Below, one piece after another: positions 1 through 4,617 of a stretch of DNA of 9,643 bases. Position numbers and translations under genes: made by a program. This DNA is from Caldifarciminota bacterium (GTDB lineage Bacteria; Hydrothermota; Tepidihabitantia; B3-TA06): the NCBI GenBank assembly GCA_014729665.1, contig WJJO01000457.1, positions 1-9,643 of the forward strand, written 5' to 3'. Position 1 is the first letter of the stretch, and every line of letters starts with the position of its first letter. The notes below the pieces were generated by a model. It was not told the DNA's origin and ran no database searches. It worked only from the letters and a program-made list of their open reading frames with translations.

Positions 1-138
1 AGTATTACTTGAAGGAGATGGAATTCAGATACAACTACAGAGATTTGACTTTTGACCAGCAGGTGAATAAACTAGTAGAAATACTTATGAGGAAACCAAA
101 TTATGCTTAGTAGTTCGATACTAAACTATACAAGACCC
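1..138 (+). mobile_element. Right end of an IS1595-like insertion sequence (partial, boundary inferred)
   Basis: The transposase fragment stops at 110. About 28 bases further comes ACTATACAAGACCC (125-138), which read inwards from the other strand begins GGGTCTTGTATAGT, the kind of GGG-starting terminal repeat expected for such elements. I place the element boundary near 138. Bases 139-146 (TTGATAAT) would be the 8-bp target duplication if this is right, since this family usually duplicates 8 bp. The other end is outside the window, so neither the inverted repeat nor the duplication can be confirmed. Confidence 0.4.
3..110 (+). CDS. IS1595/ISXO2-like transposase, C-terminal fragment (cut by window edge)
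   Basis: An open frame enters from the left edge and ends at TAG 108-110, giving the last 35 residues of a longer protein. It contains YYLKEMEFRYNYR followed by LTFDQQVNKLVEILM. An aromatic-rich Y-L-x-E-x-x-x-R-x-N-x-R segment followed by a short F-x-x-x-V helix is typical of the extreme C-terminus of IS1595-family (ISXO2-like DDE) transposases. The DDE catalytic core would lie outside the window, so I cannot tell whether the element is intact. It is the only plus-strand gene I accept here and points towards the 3' end of the minus-strand hypothetical gene. Assignment rests on a short motif remembered from the family; the frame is clear, the family probable. Confidence 0.66.
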   Translation, partial: YYLKEMEFRYNYRDLTFDQQVNKLVEILMRKPNYA

Positions 139-540
139 TTGATAATTATGTCTATATTCTTCTGGAAGCCACATTTTATGCCACCACAGAATCATTCTTT
201 CAACTATCTGTTTATACGGGGGTAGTAAGAAGAAATGCTCAGCAGTAGGAAGGTATAAGGTCGGTAAAGATGAACCAATGTAATTCCACTCATCTTCATC
301 CGGCGTTATAACCCGGATTGATAAATGATGTGATTCACAAACACCAAACACAGGACTACGATTAACAACCAATTCCTGATTCGAAAGGTTTTTCAAGGTT
401 ACTCTCAAACACACGGGTTCGGCAATAGCCAGGGTGCCTTTTACTAATTCAAGGGTTAAAGAGGCTATTTCTTGCTCACTGGATATCATTGCAGTCGAGA
501 AAGCCAACAACAAACCTATCAAGTTTAACCTACGTAACAT
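121..540 (-). CDS. Exported hypothetical protein, probably 3'-truncated by the adjacent IS
   Basis: The product is 139 residues. Residues 1-20 (MLRRLNLIGLLLAFSTAMIS) have an Arg-rich start and a hydrophobic core, a signal peptide; there is no lipobox cysteine. The rest resembles a beta-sandwich domain: alternating strands such as CLRVTLKNLSNQELVV, then a proline/hydrophobic segment LLPPYKQIVERMILWW, as in periplasmic Ig-like or protease-inhibitor-like proteins. In such domains the WW segment is normally followed by a 'GxYxLxxxY' strand, but here the reading frame ends about 14 residues later with GSCIV, which lies within the proposed IS end. The start is well supported by GGGAGG at 545-550, four bases before ATG. 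I do not recognise a named family; the function is unknown. Base composition looks more AT-rich than in the ribosomal genes. Confidence 0.6.
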   Translation of the reverse strand: MLRRLNLIGLLLAFSTAMISSEQEIASLTLELVKGTLAIAEPVCLRVTLKNLSNQELVVNRSPVFGVCESHHLSIRVITPDEDEWNYIGSSLPTLYLPTAEHFFLLPPYKQIVERMILWWHKMWLPEEYRHNYQGSCIV

Positions 541-564
541 ATAACCTCCCTTTAATTATGTAGC

Positions 565-582
565 GCAGGCTCTCCAGCCTGC
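565..582. repeat. REP-like palindrome (7-bp stem, 4-base loop)
   Basis: GCAGGCT (565-571) is a perfect inverted copy of AGCCTGC (576-582) around the loop CTCC. No T-run follows on either strand, so it is not an ordinary intrinsic terminator. The core 'CAGGCT-loop-AGCCTG' resembles short palindromes that occur in many copies between genes of some environmental bacteria. It sits between the hypothetical gene's Shine-Dalgarno sequence and the end of the DUF192 gene. Copy number in this genome cannot be checked here. Confidence 0.5.
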
Positions 583-605
583 TCGCATATCTAATCCAGA
601 TAAAT

Positions 606-640
606 TCCTTCTTCTTCGTGTCCTTTGTGGCAATTCTTAT
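606..640 (-). repeat. Candidate dispersed intergenic repeat (CCACAAAGGACACGAAG-type)
   Basis: On the minus strand this reads GCCACAAAGGACACGAAG followed by AAGAAGGAATTTATC. Very similar 'CCACAAAGGACACGAAG' phrases are, from memory, a common non-coding repeat in several environmental bacterial genomes, where they produce spurious small ORFs containing ATKDTKK. It begins right after the DUF192 stop codon and adjoins the palindrome at 565-582. I see no coding potential of its own. The resemblance is from recognition, not from a search. Confidence 0.4.
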
Positions 641-647
641 ACCTTCA

Positions 648-1151
648 CTAAGGCACCGACGGTATCTCAAGCGTATCTCCGACTTCCACTCCGTGGTTCT
701 TGAACCAACCCGCATTCATCTCTACTGCATACCGGTAGGGCGCATCCGGCATGTACTTGGTTACGGTATCCAACGGCTCCATCCTGTCAATAATCCCGAC
801 TATTACGCTGTCAGAGGAAATGAAAGCGATGGATAAGGGGATATAGGTGTTCTTCATCCAGAACGGCCCGTAGAGGTTTGAAGGAAATATGAAAAGCATC
901 CCTGCGTTCGGTGCAAGACTGTCCCGGTACATCAGTCCCTGCCTTCTCTCTTCGCGGTCGACAACAACCTCAAGGGTCACCTCCTCACCACCTATCGACA
1001 TTTCTATCTGCCGAAGCGATCGATTCTCTTTCACCCCTGGAATATCGACTTCAATATCCGGGGGTTCCAGACCCGCCTTATCATGTGAGATACGATTGCA
1101 TCCAAAGGAAAGAATTGTTGCACAAGATATCGCAAGTATTCTAAACCACAT
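648..1151 (-). CDS. DUF192 family exported (possibly lipo-) protein
   Basis: The product is 167 residues. The N-terminus has a hydrophobic stretch (about 5-17) ending in LSFGC, so Cys18 could be lipidated; the lipobox is imperfect (Ser at -3, Phe at -2). Residues about 50-165 are the DUF192 domain: VVVDREERRQGLMYR, a small-residue turn, GMLFIF, the signature FWMKNTYIPLSIAFI, then a region ending with a VEVGDTLEI strand. DUF192 proteins are small secreted beta-barrel proteins of unknown biochemical role. The full domain is present and the length is normal for the family. The ATG at 1149-1151 is preceded by GGTGGG about nine bases upstream. It lies 63 bases after the zinc-ribbon gene and may be the last gene of that unit. 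The family assignment is secure, the function is not. Confidence 0.88.
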   Translation of the reverse strand: MWFRILAISCATILSFGCNRISHDKAGLEPPDIEVDIPGVKENRSLRQIEMSIGGEEVTLEVVVDREERRQGLMYRDSLAPNAGMLFIFPSNLYGPFWMKNTYIPLSIAFISSDSVIVGIIDRMEPLDTVTKYMPDAPYRYAVEMNAGWFKNHGVEVGDTLEIPSVP

Positions 1152-1214
1152 GATTAAAAACCCACCGGAGTCTTATTACGTCTCCTCCGAATCCACATCA
1201 TCGGTTTCTTTCAG

Positions 1215-1565
1215 CTAATCCCAGTAGATGAATCGCCCGCAGTTGGGGCAGTTGTTCAATACCTTACGCTGACCTGAAAGTTCTGTCGGCACCTTGCTGA
1301 AACACCCGCCGCAGAAGCCGTCTATCACCGGAACCACTGCCCAATCCTTGTAGCGTGAAAGTATACGTTCATACATCTGAAAAAGGGGCTTGTTGATGCG
1401 CTCGGCAAGTTTTTTTCGTTTCTCTAATAACATCTCTACCGGATTATCGGTCTCTAACTGAAAACCGATCTTTCGAAATTCCTTGCGTGTAGATGCGTTA
1501 CGCCAGTCTTTTATCATGTAGTCAAGATGCTGCAATTCGAGCAGTATCTTCAACTCATCCGACAT
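1215..1565 (-). CDS. Short C4-type zinc-ribbon protein (zf-RING_7/DUF164-like)
   Basis: The product is 116 residues. The C-terminal third carries a four-cysteine zinc ribbon: CGGC at 85-88 and CPNC at 106-109, ending GRFIYWD, which is the typical end of the zf-RING_7 (DUF164) family. Residues 1-75 are helical and charged and begin with LLELQHLDYMI, like the family's N-terminus. Usual members are about 230-250 residues with a long central coiled coil; this one keeps only about half, so it is a compact version. I chose the ATG at 1565 because it forms TAATG with the stop of the PTS IIA gene, implying translational coupling; longer in-frame extension would run back through that gene. An acidic in-frame segment follows the TAG stop. 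Family members are proposed nucleic-acid- or protein-binding factors; the role here is unknown. Confidence 0.78.
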   Translation of the reverse strand: MSDELKILLELQHLDYMIKDWRNASTRKEFRKIGFQLETDNPVEMLLEKRKKLAERINKPLFQMYERILSRYKDWAVVPVIDGFCGGCFSKVPTELSGQRKVLNNCPNCGRFIYWD

Positions 1566-2020
1566 TAAAGATTCCCTTCGATCTCTTTCACCAGCTGTAT
1601 AAACTCCTCCGGGGTTTGTGGTTTCTCGTATTGTTTCCGTTTTAAGAGTTCCTGGCAAACGACGGCAACCCGCCCCAGAGTGATAAGATACTGGTTCCCG
1701 GGATCCTGGGGAGGGGCAACGATAAGGAAAAAAAGGTGAACCGGTTTCTTGTCGATGGCGTCGAATGATATACCTTTGGTGGAGCGGCCTACGACCAATT
1801 CCAGCTTGTCAACCACCAACGATCTGCCGTGTGGTATCGCGACGCCTTTGCCGATACCGGTAGAACCCAAATCCTCTCGTTTTAGAAGGGTTGAAACCAG
1901 CAGGCCTGAATCTTCATCTTCCCGAAAAGAACTTACCAGTTCCAGCAGAACGTCCTGTTTCTTGCGGCTGGTAAGATCGAGATTTATGCGCTCAGGCTTA
2001 AGAAGACTATATAGATTCAC
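1565..2020 (-). CDS. PTS IIA (PtsN/fructose-type) domain protein
   Basis: The product is a 151-residue single-domain protein. It begins VNLYSLLKPERINLDL, the usual start of PtsN-type EIIA proteins, and carries GKGVAIPHGRS, in which His64 is the phosphorylated histidine of the family. PVHLFFLIVAPP and the closing helix match the rest of the fold. I chose the GTG at 2018-2020 because AGGAGG lies at 2025-2030, four bases upstream; extension to an ATG at 2116 would add a non-conserved basic tail and run into rsfS. No IIB or IIC domain or sugar permease lies nearby, so a regulatory nitrogen-PTS-like role is more likely than transport, but EI and HPr are not visible here. The gene's TAA overlaps the ATG of the zinc-ribbon gene. 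Confidence 0.85.
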   Translation of the reverse strand: MNLYSLLKPERINLDLTSRKKQDVLLELVSSFREDEDSGLLVSTLLKREDLGSTGIGKGVAIPHGRSLVVDKLELVVGRSTKGISFDAIDKKPVHLFFLIVAPPQDPGNQYLITLGRVAVVCQELLKRKQYEKPQTPEEFIQLVKEIEGNL

Positions 2021-2048
2021 TGCACCTCCTTTGAGCCTTGGTATTTTA

Positions 2049-2076
2049 AGAATATGGAGTTTCCTTCGTCTGTCAA
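2049..2076 (-). promoter_or_regulatory. Candidate sigma70-type promoter for the PTS IIA gene
   Basis: On the minus strand there is a perfect TTGACA (2071-2076), a 16-base spacer, and TATTCT (2049-2054), four of six matches to TATAAT. Transcription would start near 2042, giving a leader of about 20 bases that carries the AGGAGG site. The -35 overlaps the last bases of rsfS. This 52-base spacer is one of the few true gaps in the gene string. A perfect -35 can occur by chance, so this is only a candidate. Confidence 0.42.
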
Positions 2077-2414
2077 GCCCATTGCACCTCTTTTCCATCC
2101 CCCCACAGTTGTTCAAGACCGTAAAAATCTCGCGTTTCGGTTAAAAACAGATGCACTATGACCTCCACGAAATCTATCAGTATCCAGTCGCCGCCCTCTA
2201 CACCCTCAATATGATGAAGCTCCCATTCGCCCCGTCCCTTAAGACGGACCTCCTCGGCCAATGCCCGGTTATGTACGGTAGATGTGGCGGTTGCGAACAC
2301 GAAAAACTCCGTTACCGTGGAAAGCCCTTTTACATTAATAATCCTTATGTTTTCCGCCTTCTTATCCTTGAGTACCCTTGCAATCCTCTTGGCAAACGCG
2401 GAGGCAAGTTTCAC
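2073..2414 (-). CDS. rsfS: Ribosomal silencing factor RsfS
   Basis: The product is 113 residues, the normal length for the RsfS/YbeB (DUF143/Iojap) family. Diagnostic parts are VKGLSTVTEFFVFATATS (family form: V-x-G-x-S-x-x-x-D/E-Y/F-F-V-I-A-T/S), HNRALAEEV, IEGVEGGDWILIDFVEVIVHLF, and RDFYGLEQLWGDGK. RsfS binds uL14 on the 50S subunit and blocks subunit joining when nutrients are low. The ATG overlaps the stop of the LytR_C gene as ATGA (2411-2414), so the two are translationally coupled. The LytR_C-rsfS pairing recurs in several bacterial phyla. It ends 52 bases before the PTS IIA gene. The assignment is secure. Confidence 0.93.
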   Translation of the reverse strand: MKLASAFAKRIARVLKDKKAENIRIINVKGLSTVTEFFVFATATSTVHNRALAEEVRLKGRGEWELHHIEGVEGGDWILIDFVEVIVHLFLTETRDFYGLEQLWGDGKEVQWA

Positions 2415-2794
2415 GGTATTACCCCAAGGCTGTCGGGAAGATAATCCTCGTAATCGTCGCCTAAGAATAGTGTTACCGCAACCGCAAGGGACGAATCTTC
2501 GGAGAATGTAACGTATTTCCTGTTCAGACCCAACGTCCTTGCAAGCATTGAGGCATTTGCCTTTGACGGATTCAGGCGTTCTACGACGATTGTGTGCTTA
2601 AAGTGATCGTTGGCCGTACCTATCCTCAAAACATCATACCCCTTTTCTCTGAGAAAGGTCTGGGTCCTTCTTGCCAGGCCTGATACATCTGTCCCATTGT
2701 ATATATCCACCCTTATAACCTCTTCGGGTTGAGCCATAGGGTTCTTGTCGCGTGTGAGGAGATAATACGCTACCGATACCGCCGCCCCCAACAC
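2411..2794 (-). CDS. LytR_C-domain membrane-anchored protein; true start probably upstream
   Basis: From GTG 2794 the product is 127 residues. Residues about 25-115 form a LytR C-terminal (LytR_C) domain: IRVDIYNGTDVSGLARRTQTF, GYDVLRIGTAND, HTIVVER, and VAVTLFLGDDY. This domain is found in envelope proteins, with or without an LCP domain; there is no LCP here. The frame stays open upstream to a TAA at 2849-2851 and encodes a membrane anchor, IKKIVLIVLVVLVLGAAV, directly before the called start. That stretch has no ATG, GTG or TTG before the anchor. The natural start looks like ATC at 2828-2830, four bases after AGGGGG. The GTG at 2794 has no Shine-Dalgarno and would remove half the anchor. 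The gene overlaps the end of the GlmU-like gene if started upstream, and its stop overlaps rsfS by four bases. Confidence 0.74.
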   Translation of the reverse strand: MLGAAVSVAYYLLTRDKNPMAQPEEVIRVDIYNGTDVSGLARRTQTFLREKGYDVLRIGTANDHFKHTIVVERLNPSKANASMLARTLGLNRKYVTFSEDSSLAVAVTLFLGDDYEDYLPDSLGVIP

Positions 2795-2811
2795 CAGAAC
2801 AACCAGGACGA

Positions 2812-3762
2812 TCAGGACGATTTTCTTGATCTTACCCCCTTTATCCGATTATTCCCTTCAACCACAGTATCTTCGAGACTTACGTACGGTCCAACCGAGG
2901 CGCCTGGTCCCACGCTGGTATTCCCTCGCAAAACCGCTCTGCCTATAATCCTCGTACCCGGGGCAAGCTCAACGTCTATATCCGCCCATAACATCTGGGG
3001 GTGGGAAACCACCGCTCCCGCCCTGCTCCACTTTTCCAAAAGCCGGTGGCGATAGATATCCTCCAGTTTCTTTAAGGCCATGAAGTCGTTTACTCCCATG
3101 ACCTCGGTTTGGTCCTCTATCTTCAGCGCCTCCACCCTGTGCCCCTCCTTGACCAGAATTGCTACCACATCGGTAAGGTAGTATTCACCCGTTGCAGGAC
3201 TCGGTTCAACCCTTTTTAAGAGTTCAAACAGTAATCCCGATTCGAAGACGTAGGTGCCGGAATTGATCTCCCTGATTTCCCTTTCGGATGTGGACGCATC
3301 CTTGTGTTCGATTATACCCCGGACAGAGGCATCTCCGTTGCGGAGGATACGACCGTAACCCGAGGGGTCCGGTATCTCGGTGGACAGCAGGGTTGCAGCG
3401 GCCCCGCGTGACTGATGCAAGGCTATCATATCCGATAAGGTGCTGGGGCGAATCAGTGGAACGTCCCCGCACAGTACAATTGACCTTCTTGTCTGGACGT
3501 ATTTTTCACAGAGTTTCACCGCATCCGCCGTCCCCCTGGCTTCGGACTGGATTACGTAGCGTATCCCTTCTTCACCGAGAACATCCTTGATAGCCTCGTG
3601 ACCGGAAGGGCTTACCACCAGTAGGATATTCTCGGGTGAAAACCTCTGCACCGTTGACATGATGTGTGAAATCATCGGCCTGCCCAGGAGTGAAACGAGT
3701 ACCTTGGCTTTCGCCGACTTCATCCTCTTGCCCTTACCCGCTGCAAGGATAATCACAGTCAT
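2812..3762 (-). CDS. glmU: GlmU-like UDP-GlcNAc pyrophosphorylase lacking most of the acetyltransferase domain
   Basis: The product is 316 residues. Residues 1-230 are the uridylyltransferase domain: LAAGKGKRM (6-14), KVL at 20-22, QSEARGTADA (72-81), metal-ligand Asp in GDVPL (Asp100), GYGRIL (135-140), EHKDAS, INSGTYVF (167-173), GEYYLTDV (192-199) and GVND (223-226). This domain makes UDP-GlcNAc from GlcNAc-1-P and UTP. GlmU is normally about 450 residues; here the left-handed beta-helix stops after about three hexapeptide turns (about 262-302) and the acetyl-CoA/GlcN-1-P catalytic part is absent. Another enzyme would have to acetylate GlcN-1-P. The ATG overlaps the panD stop as ATGA. The tail after VVEGNN is basic and unrelated to GlmU and overlaps the LytR_C frame. 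It could alternatively be another sugar-1-phosphate nucleotidyltransferase. Confidence 0.85.
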   Translation of the reverse strand: MTVIILAAGKGKRMKSAKAKVLVSLLGRPMISHIMSTVQRFSPENILLVVSPSGHEAIKDVLGEEGIRYVIQSEARGTADAVKLCEKYVQTRRSIVLCGDVPLIRPSTLSDMIALHQSRGAAATLLSTEIPDPSGYGRILRNGDASVRGIIEHKDASTSEREIREINSGTYVFESGLLFELLKRVEPSPATGEYYLTDVVAILVKEGHRVEALKIEDQTEVMGVNDFMALKKLEDIYRHRLLEKWSRAGAVVSHPQMLWADIDVELAPGTRIIGRAVLRGNTSVGPGASVGPYVSLEDTVVEGNNRIKGVRSRKSS

Positions 3763-4103
3763 AGACTACCGGTAAGATTGTTGTTTTTGTCTACCTTAAT
3801 AATCCTGGGGTCAAGTTCCTCTTCAGCTTCAAGCCAGACAAAGGCCATAACTATCAACTCGTCGCCAATCTCACCGAGACGGGCTGCACCGCCCCTCAGT
3901 GAACACACACCCTCAGGTTCCTTTATTAGATAGGTCTCGAAACGTTCGCCGTTTTCGGTGTTGATAACCAATATCAGTTGACCGGGTTTCAGCCCCGCTG
4001 CCTTCAGAACCTTCTCCCCTACACCCAAACTCCCCTCATACTCTATACTCTTTTCGGTTACGCGGAGTCCAGAAATCTTTGACTGAAGAGAGGGCCGAAG
4101 CAA
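3759..4103 (-). CDS. panD: Aspartate 1-decarboxylase PanD
   Basis: The product is 114 residues. PanD is a pyruvoyl enzyme that converts L-aspartate to beta-alanine for pantothenate. I chose the TTG at 4101-4103: it gives MLRPSLQSKIS and places the self-cleavage motif YEGS exactly at Gly24-Ser25, as in E. coli. Lys9, Arg54, Thr57 and Tyr58 (NGERFETYLI) fall at the E. coli numbers, followed by GGAAR and GDELIVMAF. AAGG lies about five bases upstream, and no ATG or GTG lies nearby in this frame. Two usual active-site residues differ: His11 is Ser, and the position matching Asn72 is Arg70. It starts seven bases after rplQ and overlaps glmU by four bases, so it is part of the ribosomal gene string, an unusual place for panD. 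Confidence 0.88.
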   Translation of the reverse strand: MLRPSLQSKISGLRVTEKSIEYEGSLGVGEKVLKAAGLKPGQLILVINTENGERFETYLIKEPEGVCSLRGGAARLGEIGDELIVMAFVWLEAEEELDPRIIKVDKNNNLTGSL

Positions 4104-4110
4104 CCTGACC

Positions 4111-4617
4111 TTACTTCTTATCTGACTGTTTCTTATTGCCCTTAGTCTTCCGGACCTCAGCAGATCCCTTGCCGGAAGCCTTGGACTTACTCTGTCTAGC
4201 CGGGGTCTTTTTCCCCGAACCGGTAGTCTTCTGCAACCTGGAAGTCTTTTTAGGCTCTTCATCCTTCACGGTCATCTCGAGTACTGCCATCTGTGCTCCG
4301 TCACCCGGTCTGTTTCCTAAAAGAAAAATCCTCGTGAATCCACTGGATTTATCTGCAAATCTGGGTGCGATCTCATCGAACAGACGTTTAACCAGCTTGT
4401 GATCATTAAGATATGAGTAGGCGTATCTTCTTGCTGCAACATCGGTTCGTTTGCCTCTGTTTAACAGACGTTCGGTAAGCCTTTGCGCTGCCTTAGCCTT
4501 CGGCAGGGTGGTAGTAATCCTGTTGTAGAGGATGAGAGAACGAACCAGGGAGGTTACAAGGGCCTTGCGGTGAGCACGGTCACGACCCAGTTTGGCAACG
4601 TTTTTCTTATGTCTCAT
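4111..4617 (-). CDS. rplQ: 50S ribosomal protein L17 with a long basic C-terminal extension
   Basis: The product is 168 residues. Residues 1-117 are L17: MRHKKNVAKLGRDRAHRKAL, then SLILYNRITTTLPKAKAAQ, and the FTRIFLLGNRPGDGAQMAVLEM end segment. Residues about 118-168 are a low-complexity Lys/Ser/Thr/Gly tail (such as KKTPARQSKSKASGKG) that ordinary L17 of about 116-130 residues lacks. Such a tail is likely disordered and RNA-binding, by composition only. I chose ATG 4617 because it begins the conserved MRHK; the gene starts inside the last codons of rpoA (11-base overlap), where a GAGGAAGAAGAAG run doubles as the acidic tail code of alpha and a purine-rich ribosome-binding site. L17 contacts the polypeptide exit region of the 50S subunit. 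Confidence 0.95.
   Translation of the reverse strand: MRHKKNVAKLGRDRAHRKALVTSLVRSLILYNRITTTLPKAKAAQRLTERLLNRGKRTDVAARRYAYSYLNDHKLVKRLFDEIAPRFADKSSGFTRIFLLGNRPGDGAQMAVLEMTVKDEEPKKTSRLQKTTGSGKKTPARQSKSKASGKGSAEVRKTKGNKKQSDKK

Noticed and set aside
530..836. Small frames over the 565-640 repeat region (ATKDTKK-containing on minus, another on plus)
   Set aside because: They run through the repeat-like spacer and the DUF192 gene; composition matches spurious ORFs produced by this kind of repeat.
1152..1190. Possible terminator between the zinc-ribbon and DUF192 genes (CGGAG...CTCCG then TTTTT)
   Set aside because: Only a 5-bp stem with a 14-base loop, and the T-run is separated from the stem and sits right before the DUF192 start.
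1566..1658. N-terminal extension of the zinc-ribbon protein
   Set aside because: It overlaps the PTS IIA coding region in another frame, and the ATG at 1565 with TAATG coupling fits the family start.
4104..4262. N-terminal extension of PanD into rplQ
   Set aside because: The extra 53 residues are an Arg-rich shadow of the L17 tail; the TTG at 4103 gives exact family numbering (Gly24-Ser25).
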